Source: Lethocerus indicus
Taxonomy: Eukaryota; Arthropoda; Insecta; Hemiptera; Belostomatidae
Direction of reading: 5' to 3'
NCBI GenBank assembly: GCA_019843655.1
Contig: JACDQD010000006.1
Span: 9,974,034 to 10,038,033, forward strand
DNA: 64,000 bases
The position numbers and the translations under genes are program-made. Position 1 is the first letter of the stretch. Each line of letters opens with the position of its first letter. Shown piece after piece: positions 26,071 through 38,622 of this stretch. The notes below the pieces were generated by a model. The model did no database searches and was not told where the DNA came from. It saw only the letters and a list, made by a program, of their open reading frames with translations.

Positions 26071-26944
26071 ATCATCTCGCTAGTCACACATTCATGCTCT
26101 TATTGACGTTACTCTCAGATTGTTGATCGGCGGAGAGTAAGTGGCATGGGATAAAACATGCGAAAAGAGACAGAATCGCTGATAACACATACCTCAACGT
26201 TTATATACCTTAAATTATTTCATAAATGAATCACCGGCGAAACGGCCCAAGCGAGCGCGCAGTTGTAATTGTAGCATAAATATATCAAAAATATATTTCT
26301 CTCTATAATTATTCCAGTCGCTCGTTAATTGTAGCGGCTTTTAGCCTCTGCGAGCGGCCTCAATTAAGCCTAATCCAAACCCACGGCCATAGATATTGGC
26401 GATACAAATTAATGTCCCCTTAATCTTCCCCTAATCTCGGATTCGTGATTACTCCTCAGATGGACATTTGAGATGGCCTAATCTTCAAATGGGGTTGCGG
26501 CCACTATCTCGGTGCGTGTCCCGCTTATACGCAGAGTGACTCACACTCGGTGGTCACATCATCCATTCATCTCATACCGACATTAGTATATGACCTGTCT
26601 GAGCTCGAACACTAATAATATATATAAATTAAGCTTTCTGGATCATAGAACAGAATATACACACTATATATCACTTAAAGATTGAACATTTTTCGATACG
26701 TAATCCAGAAGATTGTCGAAACCTTTCTAGCATGAGGCGAAAAATCAGCGGGTTGAGTCAGAATATCGCGATTATCTTGCATTATAATATTAAGTTCGAA
26801 CGATCCTACCGCCGTCCTATATTCTAGGAAGTTCGTCACTCCAAATTTTCATACTGTTGAAAGTCCACAAAATAAAATTGAGCTAATGTACATCGGCGAC
26901 AGAGTTGACGATCATCAGTTGAGTTGAATTAATAATCATTGCAT

Positions 26945-26964
26945 CGATCGGATTCTGCCGATCG
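26945..26964. repeat. 7-bp perfect inverted repeat with 6-nt spacer
   Basis: CGATCGG and CCGATCG are separated by ATTCTG. It is a short dyad of unknown meaning in AT-rich sequence. Confidence 0.9.
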
Positions 26965-27103
26965 TTTACAAATGCACGATCGCCCTCCCAATCTATCGTC
27001 GGCGGGCTAATTCAGAATAAAATAAGATAGTCCCTGAAGAAATGGCGGGCGGCGTGACGGCGGCCCAACTACAAAGCACGACCCCAATTAACCGTCGGGC
27101 GGG

Positions 27104-27215
27104 GAAAGAAAGAAAGAAAGAAAGAAAGGAAGAGAGAGAGAGAGAGGGGCAAAAGAACGAGACGAGGGAAGGAATTATAGAATGGAGAGTGAGAGCGAGA
27201 GAGAGGGAAGATGAG
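27104..27215 (+). repeat. (GAAA)n then (GA)n purine tract
   Basis: About six GAAA units run into a GAGAGA array, followed by purine-rich sequence with GAGAG words up to about 27215. It produces a spurious lysine/glutamate/arginine-rich plus-strand frame. Confidence 0.9.
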
Positions 27216-27960
27216 GGAGGAGGGATATTATTTATTCACTGGGAGCGAACGTGGACCACCCAGCCCAATCTCTTCGAATGAAAGAGCCTCGGGACTCTGA
27301 GCCGGCGTCCCTCCCACATCCCCATACTATGATTAAACACCGTGTTGTTGTCTCCGTCGCCCGGATGATACTGCAGATACAGCAGGGGTCAAAAGCAAAT
27401 AGCAGCAACAGCATTGCCAAATTTAAGTACCGACCATTTGAATGTATTAAACTAATGTTATTTGTTTCACGCTAAAGAAAATATATAATATCATTTTATA
27501 TTATTAAAATAACGGATGAATAATATTTATCAAATTAATGCTTAACTGATCCCATTCACGGAGGCTTTTCATTTCAATTTAAACTTATTCGGTTTCGTCA
27601 TTCGATCGTTGTTCGCCACGCTCTGTTTAACCCCCTCAAGTCCGGCGTATTAAACGAAATTAGAAAGCCAACAGCATTACAAGTATCCGGGTCGGGTTTT
27701 ATGCCCAGGAGATAAAAAAAATATCGAGGAAGAAATATTGCAATTCGGATTTGTAAAGTCATTATGTATTAATGAGAGATTTGCTGATTGTATTAAATAA
27801 CGATACGAATGTTGCGCTAGCGTTTATTTTATACTGCAGGAGAAAAAGATAATTTAGGTCTTATGTAAGTTATCCTCGGTGGTGAGTTAATGCAACATTA
27901 GCATATTACTTAATAATAAATCCTTGTAATTAATATATATAATAAACAGCCGAGCAATAA

Positions 27961-27987
27961 TAATTGAGTCAATATTATAATTGAGTC
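27961..27987 (+). repeat. Duplicated TAATTGAGTC
   Basis: Two exact copies of TAATTGAGTC are separated by AATATTA. This is a short direct repeat. Confidence 0.9.
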
Positions 27988-28341
27988 GGGGAGATATAAT
28001 TATAATTCATATTCTATATGATTTAATAATTTCACGTCGTTTATTATATTTAATTCGCATTGAAATAAACAATAAAATTACTTCCTCCTCGGCAGGTCTC
28101 CTCATCGCAATCGAGCTGATCTGACTGATAGGTGCTTTAATTGCCAACAAGTCTAAAAATCCAAACTTGAGTTGCTTGAAGTCTCAAAAACCTGAACTAG
28201 TTTTGAATTAAAATTGTGAAGAAAAAACAGGCCACGGGGGAATTTCATTAGGGCCCCATTAGAAATGTCAAAGCTCGGATCGGCCTGACCTTTAAGCTAT
28301 TTCAGCTTTCGCCAATGCGCACCTGTTTGGTTCTGTCTCTA

Positions 28342-28357
28342 TCTCTCTCTCTCTCTT
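28342..28357 (+). repeat. (CT)n microsatellite
   Basis: Eight CT units. With the tract at 59701, it is one of only two GA/CT tracts with the pyrimidine run on the plus strand. Confidence 0.95.
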
Positions 28358-28822
28358 TCACATTATGCAAGACGGATCGTTTTGTCTTTCTCGGACTCGA
28401 ACCACGCCGAGTAACTAGGTATACGGTCTTCGACTGATGTTTCCAGTTAATGCCGGCAGAAACGATTCCCTTCCAGACTGTACGCGTTTTACGGCTCACC
28501 CTAATGTCATGGCTTAGAGAACACCGACTGTTGTTGGTGTTAATGTGAAGATACCTGTTGTATGAATGGTGCGAAGGCTTCCAGAGGGTTGGAATATCTT
28601 CAAAAAACGAAGACAATCAATTATTCGATTATATGACGACAAAATTGCCATAAATATGCTGAATCCAAAGCGTTTATAACGAAAAACGATTTCTTAAAAT
28701 TTTCCTCATGGAAATAAACTCAAATAATTTTAATACAAAAGTGTGAAACTATTGATTTATAGAATAAATGCCTTATGCTTCTATTTCATATTATACTTCT
28801 TTTGCTCATCCGTCTATTTTGA

Positions 28823-28860
28823 ACTAGAACCGGTTACGGCTTCTCGCCGTCTTCTGTAGT
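28823..28860 (-). repeat. Dispersed hammerhead-like core, best stem
   Basis: On the minus strand the order is GAAGACGGCGAGAAGCCG, then TAACCGGTTCTAGT. The segments ACGGC and GCCGT pair perfectly around a GAGAA loop. This matches the position of stem II in a hammerhead. The 5' core reads ACTACAGAAGA and not ACTGAAGA, and the 3' core is TAAC and not GAAAC, so this copy would be catalytically broken if the family is ribozyme-derived. Confidence 0.6.
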
Positions 28861-29251
28861 TATCGGTTTGATATTCTAATTACTGTTAATATAGATAGGC
28901 TGTGGGATTTCGATTATTGTATAGTTTTATCTATTCATAGGGCGTAGATATAGTCGAGTTACTAGTTACAGGCTGAGGAGGTATGCTATCGACAATCTCG
29001 GTTCGGCTTTGATTTTCCCGTCAGAATCGCCGGACAATTAGCCAACTGGCGACTAGATTTTTATAACTATTTCATCTCACTATGATTTTTCCCCAGCTCG
29101 ACCCGATGATTAATTTCGTACGATTCCCCGGGTAGCCGGGCATAATGGGTCGAAGCCCGTGAAGAAAGGAGCAGTGGCCGCGGCCGGCTCTATAAGAAGC
29201 GCATAACACAGGCCCCGGTCACCGTCCCCCTTCATACTCCCCGCCTTATTA

Positions 29252-29273
29252 TCAGGACCAGAATTGGTCCTGA
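29252..29273. repeat. 22-bp quasi-palindrome
   Basis: TCAGGACCA and TGGTCCTGA are perfect 9-bp inverted arms around GAAT. It lies in a GC-rich island. The form resembles a binding site for a dimeric factor, but no factor is identified. Confidence 0.9.
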
Positions 29274-30111
29274 ATATGGTGGAAATCTGCATTTAATAAT
29301 CCCCGTCGACAAAGAAAAGGAACGGATCGTTTAATTAGGGAAAAACTCCGGGCCGAGAGCGGACCGCATTCCTCAAACTTCTTTTTGCAGGTTTGTTGGC
29401 GCGGGCTTCTCCCGGATAAATATTTTTAGCCCCCCCAACAGCCCTTCGCCCATCTAAATTGGCCCCCGAATTCCAACCTACACAATACATAATTAGGTGT
29501 TAAGAAATGGGAGACGGCACGCCGAGCACCGCCACAAAGGGGCAAAACTGACCTACAGTTCAATCGCTAAATAATTGTATTTCTTACATTACATACATAT
29601 TTAGATATACTGAAATTTCCTTACATACCAATAATACTGACCATGACTTCCTAATTATAAAATTTATGGAGATATTCATGAGAACCTCAGGGAGTGTTTA
29701 TACTTTTTGAAACTAATTATCAAGGTATCTTAAACTTCTGCCTGTTTTTAATTCCAGCGATGAATTTAAGAACGGTTTTATTTTATACTGGGACATTCAC
29801 AGAGAAGTACAAGAATGGATTAGTACAGATTTACTAATAATACAAACAAAAATGAGAGCTATAAATATTATACGATTTTGAATCGGTTTTCTGCGAATAT
29901 TTCCGCTTTCACAATTTGATTGGTTGGATCAGGCAGAATGAAGTGAAAATGGAATTTAACAATTCTCGAGTTCTCAGTCGTTACAAGTGATAATATATCT
30001 GGTAAAATTTAATTTCGTATATTAAAATACAATTGTAGTCGTCCGATCACGGAAACTGCTCTTAGGCCGGGTATCTGGTATCGCGGCATGGCCTCCTAGT
30101 TCTCACCGACA

Positions 30112-30125
30112 CCAAGAGATGGCAC
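30112..30125 (+). promoter_or_regulatory. CTCF-like motif CCAAGAGATGGCAC
   Basis: It matches the CTCF consensus CCASNAGRKGGCRS at all positions but one (A for S at position 4). The vertebrate and Drosophila CTCF cores share the AGRKGGC part. One match of this quality every few tens of kilobases is close to chance expectation. Confidence 0.3.
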
Positions 30126-31877
30126 TTTCGTTACCCTTAACCGCCTAATAGTTCTACTTTTTACCCAAGCGATCGCCAACTTATTAACATCGTCATGATA
30201 TTTTATCCGGAATTAAAAAAAAATATATTTTGTCATTTATTTGCCGATTCGAACTAATATTTACGGTGAAAATAGATCAATCGTAACTCGCATTAGGTTA
30301 CTCAACGCGAATCAAATCCAGTCACGATCCGAAAAGGAATGCAAAGCGTTTCGAAATCGGTTCTCTTTTGACCGAAATGTTACGAGCCTGCTCATGATAA
30401 ATTTAGATTAATGAACCTAGCTTTTAACCTAGTTATGTACGTACGGTCCCTTGAATGAATTTCTTGATTAAGGAATGCACGCCTCGAGTGAACTAATGTC
30501 GATTCGTACCAATTTCTATCTTGTACCCATTTAAAGACTAATTAAATTTTTCGATCGACAGGAGTTCGGTGATTAATCCCGGACAAACGGCTTGTTCGCG
30601 AAACCGGAAGAAAAGGAGGAATCGCGGGGATTTGCGAGTTTAAGATTAAAAATTGCGGAACGTTCCGGTGTCTTTTAAAATCGTGTGCTTCGTTCCGGTT
30701 TCGGAATGGGCGCAGAACGTGCTCTGGGCCAGGAACCATTTGAAATACGGCAGGATTTGAAGAGACCTTTGAAGACCTCCCGCGGCGCGGCAAAAGGGCA
30801 TTTTAAAGAATTACTAAACCTCTCTATTATTAAACCGCGTCTTCTCTACTCTTTCAAAGAGTGACCGGTAATTGAGACTGGGTTTCTGAAATCCGTTAGT
30901 CTGCTTTAAAACAGAGTGCTGTGGAATGGCGCGATTCGGAAGTGTTATTTCCAGATATTAAATCGGCCTCCATTCGCCTATTCGGGCCTAAGCTAAATTG
31001 GCTTTTCACCGTCGTTAGTAGAATTCAGCCGGGAATGTAATGAACTTGCGCTCTGACATTATTTCGCTCGATGCAAACCCACTCTGTATTACACTAGGAA
31101 TGCAACTGACGTTGGCGAAAGGATAAAATTGGTTTTAGACAGGACTAAACTTCTTAAACTGCCTTCTCGGTCTCTGGTTTTACCAGATATCGGTCCTTAT
31201 GTAGGTAAAAAAAGTAAAATTGTTAAACAGATTTATTGTACAAGGTTATTCTTGGATTACGTGATGGAGTTAAATTAAATATCGTGTAGGAATCAAAAAT
31301 ATTTATTTTGTTGTTTTTGGTGAAAGATTTTTTTACGCCCTTCGTCTAAAATAGAGTTTGTAATTTTTCATATGTCCAGCTTTCTATGTTTTAAGGTTTT
31401 GTTGTTTATGACCTGCTCAAAATGGAACAAATGGTAAAGTTGATTGAACGGCCGCTATTGTTCCCTCGACATTTTACTAAGCATTCATACGTCTTCGGAA
31501 CGCATTTGAAATGGATTAAACGACGTTCCGAGATTGTTAAATCGGACGTTCTGACCTTACAGAACACCTGTAAACGACCGAATGAAAAGGAAATGCCGCT
31601 GCTCTCTTATCCACGTTGGGAAACGTGTGTACGCCTGTCTGTCGCAATCCGGGGACCTCGCGCGTTTTCTATTCCCTTTTCTATTTATTTTAGCCGGCGC
31701 TATTTCCGCGTGAAGAACACGATGACGTACCGCAAGAATAGCGATCGGGATATGTTACAAGAATCTACTTTGTAGATTAAATTTTTTACAGCTGCACAGA
31801 AAGAAATGTGATACGTTTAGGCTCCAGTTTTAATCCTCTTAGGTAAAGAGTTAAATTCCGACTTTATTGAATCTTCG

Positions 31878-31896
31878 TAGAGTCTAGAGTCTAGAG
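31878..31896 (+). repeat. TAGAGTC tandem heptamer
   Basis: Two and a half head-to-tail copies of TAGAGTC. Minor. Confidence 0.9.
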
Positions 31897-31979
31897 CAAG
31901 AATATAGATCGGTTTCGTACCATTTGTAAATTACTGAACCACTTATGCACGTTGGCTGCTGATTGTCGAAGGAGACGTG

Positions 31980-32000
31980 CGTGTATATATAAAATACACG
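31980..32000. repeat. 7-bp inverted repeat around a TATA-like spacer
   Basis: CGTGTAT and ATACACG flank ATATAAA. The TATATATAAA word could act as a TATA box, but no other promoter element was recognised nearby. Confidence 0.85.
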
Positions 32001-32210
32001 ATATCAGTAAGTCAGATTACCTTCTGTTTGGCGTGTCCTATACTGATTTCTATGCATCTCAAGTCCAAATATCTAAAAAAAATTATTTATAATGAGACCC
32101 TCTTTATTACCCGATAATTCATAAGTTCAGTGATATATTTTGATGTTTAATTGTTCTGTACGAAGAGTGCGTATAGGATGCTTCTACGGGAATAGGCGCC
32201 ACTATAGATG

Positions 32211-32244
32211 CTAAATAATATCTTTAAACAAAGATATTATTTAG
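32211..32244. repeat. 15-bp perfect hairpin
   Basis: CTAAATAATATCTTT and its exact complement AAAGATATTATTTAG are separated by AAAC. This is the longest perfect inverted repeat with a tiny loop seen in the window. The 4-nt loop and short stem argue against a miRNA precursor. It could be a fold-back relic or a cruciform-prone site. Confidence 0.95.
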
Positions 32245-32332
32245 TTTCTACTGCACGGACCTCTGTAGTCGGTTTCGTCCGCGGTCACTTTAATCGCCTC
32301 TCAATTCCGTAAACTCTTATTAATGATATATA

Positions 32333-32358
32333 ATTTTTTTTTCCCCCCCCCCCCCCCC
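32333..32358 (+). repeat. Poly-T / poly-C homopolymer junction
   Basis: About ten T are followed by sixteen C. It is a simple sequence that is likely length-variable. Confidence 0.95.
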
Positions 32359-33145
32359 TCAACTGTCTCATACTCATACAACGCTGTCGTTGTACAAACT
32401 CCTGTTGTTTCGTAACGCGATCCGGTCCGAGTAACTTAAGGACGGTGAAATCGATCCAATAATAGCCGCGTGTCAGTAACGATTACGTTAAAGAGTCCGC
32501 TGACGTTCCGTCCATTAATATCGGAGAACATGTTGGGAAGTAAGGGACTAAGTGACAACGCCGGGAGGAGAGTCGGAGAGGAGGTGGACACCGGCTGTAC
32601 TCCAACAGTTATTTGTCAGCTCTGTTTACGCTTAATTGAAGCCGACAAATGATTGATTGTCGCACGAGAGCTCGTTATAGCGACCGGCTATCGAAATTAT
32701 TTTTAAATTTGTTCGCCCAGCGGCCGATCCACATCTCGGGCTCCATTTTATTCCCAACGCTTGTCCACTTCTAGGATTCCGCCTTATGAATTTTGTTATT
32801 TTTGAGACGATTGAACAAAGTGTACGACAAAGGAATATGAAGTGTTTTAGGCAGCGTGATGTTACGAAAATACGGCCACATATTATCGTTGAATAGTCCG
32901 TCCGGATTTCAAGAGGTGTAATAGGAGTGCAAATATTTATTTTGAAAAAACAAATATTTGCAATTTTAAAACAAATATAAAAAAAACCATGTCCGTCCAT
33001 TATAATTAAAAGTATACAGAAAACAGTTTTATTAATTCAATATAATAATGACTATCTTAATTAAAACGTTATTTACGTTTTTAATTACACTTAAATTACG
33101 CCATCCCGATATCCAAGTATTTTATTCCTTGACGGCGAGTTTTAT

Positions 33146-33153
33146 TATCGATA
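33146..33153. promoter_or_regulatory. DRE-like palindrome TATCGATA
   Basis: An exact match to the eight-base DRE core known from Drosophila housekeeping promoters. A single eight-base match carries little weight alone and no other promoter element was recognised. Confidence 0.15.
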
Positions 33154-35747
33154 CTCATAGAACCCAAGAGTGATGTATAAACGGGATTGGAGTCGGGATA
33201 TTCCGAAGTGGAAGCTTCGCTCTTGGAGACAAATAGCGCGAAGAGATAACGGGACCGATAACGCGCGGCCTAAGCCGGTGCACAGAGGTGGCTGACCGAA
33301 CGAATTAACACCGTACAGCGGGCTGAAACTGATTCTCAATTACTTTTTTCGGCCTAGTGGGCTATAGAATTTTTTCATATCAAAATTGCATACCATGTGT
33401 GTTTAGCATATGCCAATAGAAACACCTGGTATTTTTTTACTAGCTTTTGCAGTTGAGTGCAAAAAAAAGCTTGAGCAGGAAATGGATGATGAAATTAAAA
33501 ATGTTATTTTTCAATTTCATTTAAAAAAATTAAAGAAAACTTAAAAAAAGTTATTAATCTCCAGATAAATTACTTTAAGAGGTAAGGATAAGGATTACAA
33601 TATATATAATATATATAACAGCAGGAATAACCCGATTTCCACCGGTTTCCACCAATAAAAGTGATTTTGAATGTATCATATGTCTCATATGTTCAATAAA
33701 AAAACGATATGTAAGGTTGCTCGGATAAATTTTGTCTAAGGTCGTACTGAAATTCTCAATTCCATAAGGAGCCATAACATTGGGCAAAGCGAGGTATTAT
33801 TTTTCTGACCGACGGTAAAAATGGAAATATAGTGGCAGTTGAAGTGGACATCCAATAGAGTTTTAATGCTTACTATAAGAGTTTGATTGTGAGTGGATGG
33901 GCCGGGAGTGGAGGCCGAGGCGGATGTGGATGTCAAGCGGGGATCATTTGCCCAGAGCCGGTCCCATAACTTAGCCCCCTTTATTGCTCATTGTATCGCC
34001 GTTGAACTAATTGAGCCTGCGGATTAGACAATGGTCTTTCATTCAAATGGGAACTTTTTTCCTGTTTCGGGCGGACCGGAATATGAAGAGCGGGGAAAGC
34101 TCCAATTAGTACCGTTAATTCTTTTACACGCTTTGAATTCAATTAGAAATTAGGCCTAATTCAAAGGCCGGCCGTACACAGTGGAAATTGTCTCCATTAC
34201 AAGACTGGGCAGATGTTTCCCAAACATTGTACGGTGTTTATTATCGACTATTATTGTCGTATTATTTCTATTTATCGCCCACCTGAGCCCGGTCCGACAC
34301 GACATTCCCCGAATATGTTCCCGTTGGTAATTGCGGGGATAATTTTCACAGTGAGAGTCCCGTTAACGTCATATACAATAACAATTAGCTTCTATTAGCA
34401 TTATATTATGTCCATTTAATAATACGGTTGTTTCGTGCCCATTGTACAATTAACATGATCGCGACATTTAATATTGATGATATAGTATAGTGCTTAAGTA
34501 GTTGGAGTAGTGGATGAGCCTCTTCGTTGCTACTAGTAGCTCTCCTCCAATAGTATGATGTTTAGGGATGTGTTTAGCTCTAGATATCAACGAACGACTA
34601 TCAACGCTAGGTATGACCGTGCTATAATGGTTGTGTAATTAATGACGTTCAATTCCTCGCCTCATGGAGTTATTCTTTGTACATTATAGAATAAATACAG
34701 CCGGGAAATATAATAGAAATAAGTGCAAACTGCCTTCATAAATTACTAAAATAATATGCACTCTGCGCTCTGTGAAATAGTTCGGTATTTTATAATAATT
34801 CTCGCGTAACATGTTTCACCTAGCGGTCCGACGGATAATTAACATTTATAATCTCCTAATTACTAGATGGTGGCGGTAATCATTTCTATTATATTTCACT
34901 ATTAAAATTGATTTATCTGTTTCTGTTGTCCGCCGCATTAAATCATAGGCGCAGAGGCCGACAGTCTTAATCCGGCCGAGGGTAGAGGATAGGAAAGGCT
35001 AATTAGAGTTGTATTAATGAGGGTAATTAGGCGCTGTGTGGCCCGGCAACAATGATCACACTTATGTAAATCGGGTTAGGGAATAATAATGTGTTTGAAA
35101 TAATGAGAACGTGACCTATTTGAGCAATGAGCCTGCTCGCGAGCGGCTCGTACGGACACATTATAAAAGTTGTACTTGAATTAACCCACTTAAAATTTGA
35201 AAACACATTAACAGAGTACCGTTATTGGATTACCAACGGAGGTTCTGATAAGGCGGCGATAATAAACCGTTAGGTACGGGATTATCATGTCAATATTAGT
35301 ATAATGCCATTTTGTACATAAATAATTTTGTTATTTAAAACTGTCTTTCGAATATTCCTATCGTCTCATTTTAAACTTATTAGAAAACGAATTTAATAAT
35401 AAAGAATAATTTGATAAGAACATTACTGACAGATTCCTTAATATTTCCAAGGGGTATTTATACAATTGTACACGTTATTATGAAAATATTTTAATCAAAG
35501 AACCGGTTAAGTCGTGGGATTTGGTTTAGAGATACTGTCGAGTATTGGCTTATTGTGATGGAGGCCGGCCGGAAAACGCGAGGCCGGAGCTCTGTTGCGA
35601 CAGAGGATAGGTTCGATTTGTGGGCACGAAACTGGGCCGGTGTATAATTTAGTCGGTTAATTAGCCGCGCCGTGGGGCCCCGTCCACACGAGCATATCGC
35701 ACGAAATATTAAGCAATTAGTAATACTCCAGGATGAGTATGACTACG

Positions 35748-35788
35748 AGAGGAGAGAGAGAGAGGGAGAGAGAGAGAGAGAGAGAGAA
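35748..35788 (+). repeat. (GA)n microsatellite
   Basis: A GAGAG array with GGAG and GGGAG interruptions. It directly follows a CpG-rich island (about 35550-35730), a pairing also seen at 11 kb and 39 kb. Confidence 0.95.
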
Positions 35789-35994
35789 GGCGGGGAAAGT
35801 GGAAACACAGAAAATATTGTCTCCGAGAAAGAGTATCAGCTTTATTTTTGAGCAGGAATTTTAGTATTTATAATACATCGTTATCAATATAGATAATGTA
35901 ATTTCCTCAATGATACGTGCATATAATAGTATGTACAAGTTAATTATTCTTACTCTTGCGATCCTCATGTGTCCGCGCGCTGAGTTCGTCCTAT

Positions 35995-36028
35995 ACTAGA
36001 ACGATTTCGACTTCTCGCCATCGTCAGT
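35995..36028 (-). repeat. Dispersed hammerhead-like core, copy
   Basis: On the minus strand the order is ACTGACGATGGCGAGAAG, then TCGAAATCGTTCTAGT. The CUGANGA and GAAA parts are both intact, so this is one of the two copies closest to a hammerhead core. The stem between them is only partly pairable. Confidence 0.65.
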
Positions 36029-37456
36029 ACCATTCCGAGTCCCCAAGTATGTCGGTAGACGATGAAAAATCCTGTCTGTACTGACACTGGATTGTTACAG
36101 TTTATATTATTTAGATTATACGTTCTAATATAATAGAACGAGAGAGCAGAGTGAGGGTACAGACCTTTCCGGCCCTATGACTTGAGCGGTCGAAATCGGG
36201 ATCAATGTCGACCGACCGAAGGCACGACATCGATAAATATGCTTCGGGCTCCTTTTACTAAGAAACCTTTACAAGCGATTCAACCAAGGATAGCTGAAAG
36301 GGCGGACATCAGATTAAATGAAAATCGAAACAGAAAAAGGCAATAATTTTCTAATTGAAATATATCAATTAAATAAGTGTAAAGCCAAACCTATTATAGT
36401 TTTTTTGTGTCATTTCGTAGGTTTCTTCGTATTTCTTTGGAATTACATTAAGCGTTGATTAATGTAATGATCACGAAATAATCTAATAAAATTCTTCTAA
36501 TCTCAGCACCGAAAAAACTCTCCTATATCATAGAGATCATATTTGGTGTTTATACAAAGACTTGGGTTGGAAAAATCTAGCGATTTTAAATTTGTTGGAC
36601 TATAAAAAGTCAAGAGCCGTTAGATTAACCGAATGGCAAGTTTTTGTGGGCGCTTTATACCGGAGAAGAAAAATTTGCGAAATAATTTCGCCCGTCGGTT
36701 CAATGGAAGGGCCCGGTTACGACTTGCACGGCGTGTAACTTTCGCAACAACTGTCTCTCGCTTTTGCTGAAATGAAGCAGTCGATTATTCCGGAACTACA
36801 CTGCGAATACTAGTTGGCGCACCATCGTTGTTTGTCATTAAGATTATCACTCAGTCTGAATTAATTTTCATTCATCGTAGTTGACGAAATGTTGGATTTC
36901 ATTTTTTTATTCGGGCAGGAATAAAGGACGAGAGCTGGTATTACAGGAAGAATGACTGGAGGGGGGAAGCAAGCGATATGGCGGAAAAACAAGGGATGAA
37001 CGGGGGAGTGAAGGAGAAATGAAATAAGGGGGTGACCGGGGGGGATTTTTTAAGGCGGGATATGGCGCCTCCCTACCCCGTCATTGGATATTCAAAAACC
37101 CGCCCACTATTCAAATCCATCCCTCGCCTTCAACCCCCTCGACACATGCGCCGACCCCGCCACCTCTTCCCATCGTCTATCGGACAATTTTTATCGGCCC
37201 CTACCTTTTCCCCTTTACATTCTCTTCGCCTTCACTGCCCTGCCATGGCCCTCGTTCCTCTCAGGTCGGTCATCCAGTACCTTAATAAATGTAAGGTATA
37301 CGTCTAATAGTAACCCTTAGATAATTCATTTATTCTTATTACTTCTAATAAAATAAATAACAGCAATAACAGATTTTTTTAAATGCGTTCAGCAGAAAGT
37401 GTGTTTCATTGTGCACTAAAAGTGGGGAATAAAATTAATTTTTACGTATATGTGTA

Positions 37457-37485
37457 CGCTTCCACGGCTTTCGCGCTGTTATCAG
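37457..37485 (-). repeat. Possible diverged member of the dispersed family
   Basis: On the minus strand the order is ACTGATAACAGCGCGAAAG, then CCGTGGAAGCG. Similarity to the core is partial (CTGA, GCG, GAAA, GCCG in order). It may be unrelated. Confidence 0.3.
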
Positions 37486-38592
37486 TTTATTTCTCGCGTA
37501 TATGTTATAAGATACTGGTATTGAATATCAGTATTGGATCATGAAATTGTGTATAAAGTAAAGAACCCCCCTTCAACCGGCCCCGTAAACTAGTCTTATT
37601 TTTATTATTTTATATAGTAGCGATAGTACGTACAATTGGTTGCGTGGTTTCATTTCATTTGATTCAAATATAGGAACAGGGACGGGTGGGGGAGATTTAA
37701 ACATTTTATAGCCGGGGGTGTTATATTTTAGAACCGGTGGCTGGTAACCGAGTGAAGGAGTTGGCTGTGACTGAGCGGAGCAGGACTGGTGTTTATTACA
37801 AGTTGCTTAAGGCGTCGGGGGCCGGAAGGGCCAGTCCCTTGGCCGAGGGGTGGTTATCGACCGGTGAAAGGGGTACTCGGAGAGGGAGATGGAGAGAATA
37901 AGCAGGACGACCGAAGTGTTATGGGCGAGAAGAGAAAGACCCTAGTGAGAGTAATAAAGCTCTGTAATGAAATGCAACAATAGGTATATATAGTGACGCG
38001 TTGCTTGGGCTCTTGGACTATGAAAAGTCCAAATAAAATTTTAAAGTTCTTGAGGTTTTAGACATTGCCGACTTCCTCTTACTCACAGTTGAAACAATTT
38101 CAGAGCCCACCCTGCAATCAGAAATTATTTAAAGATGAAATATTTGTCATTGGCAGTTTCTGGGCCGAAGGACAACTGTGTTCGTGATCATCTGAAAAGA
38201 ATCGTTTCAAAATAATTAAACAATTCATTTCTAAAATTGAGACCAACAAACCTGTATATTTTGTAAGCTACTTACGTTAATGTATTTTGCTGGAATAAGT
38301 ATAATAGGTTTTACCTATCACAGGAAATTGGAACTCCTTCCAAGACCAATAAACTTTCGTCGATACTTTAAAGTAAAAATATTATTTTCGCGTACTTTAA
38401 TGAAACACCAACATTCTGTTGATTCATTTCTAATCAACCATATACACGAGGTGTATACATATAATTGAGAATGTTTTTCTTATTCACAAAATACCATGTA
38501 TATTACATTGCATGAATAATTACTAGCAATAGTGAATATCCCTCATGGTTCAACAGATTTTGAATAAGTATAGCACCAGGCTGTGGTATCGG

Positions 38593-38622
38593 ACAGTTTT
38601 CAAAGTTTTCAAAGAAAACTGT
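38593..38622. repeat. 9-bp inverted repeat
   Basis: ACAGTTTTC and GAAAACTGT are perfect complements. The spacer contains a second GTTTTCAAA copy, so it is both a direct and an inverted repeat. Confidence 0.9.

Larger units (their letters stand above)
24060..27000. other. Mostly AT-rich stretch, no gene seen
   Basis: It contains a CpG-richer patch at about 24530-24840, an imperfect hairpin near 24436-24458 (AACATCATCA against TGATAATGTT, one mismatch), a member of the dispersed hammerhead-like family at 26040 and a palindrome at 26945. No coding or RNA gene was recognised. Confidence 0.55.
27000..29560. other. GA-rich block, AT-rich spacer and CpG-rich islands
   Basis: Simple repeats dominate 27100-27220. 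An AT-rich part (27470-28230) holds a duplicated TAATTGAGTC. GC-richer patches lie at about 28230-28510 and 29000-29560, the second with a 22-bp quasi-palindrome at 29252. The frames are short and unrecognised. Confidence 0.5.
29560..32250. other. Mixed stretch, no gene confirmed
   Basis: There is AT-rich sequence with GC-richer blocks at about 30540-31050 and 31440-31740. The second block is open on the plus strand for 117 codons with no recognisable domain. A CTCF-like word at 30112, a tandem heptamer at 31878, a short dyad at 31980 and a strong hairpin at 32211 are present. Confidence 0.5.
32250..35500. other. Mixed stretch, no gene seen
   Basis: GC-richer patches at about 32250-32790 and 33900-34200 lie in AT-rich sequence. 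A poly-T/poly-C run is at 32333. An exact TATCGATA word (the Drosophila DRE core) is at 33146. A GATGGTGGCGG word is at 34866. Frames are short and unrecognised. Confidence 0.5.

Noticed and set aside
28390..28435. tRNA-like B-box GGTTCGAGTCC on the minus strand, with TAGTTACTCGG just upstream
   Set aside because: The A-box-like word is only a few bases from the B-box, the T stem does not pair properly and no acceptor stem is present. Not a tRNA and not a convincing tRNA-derived SINE.
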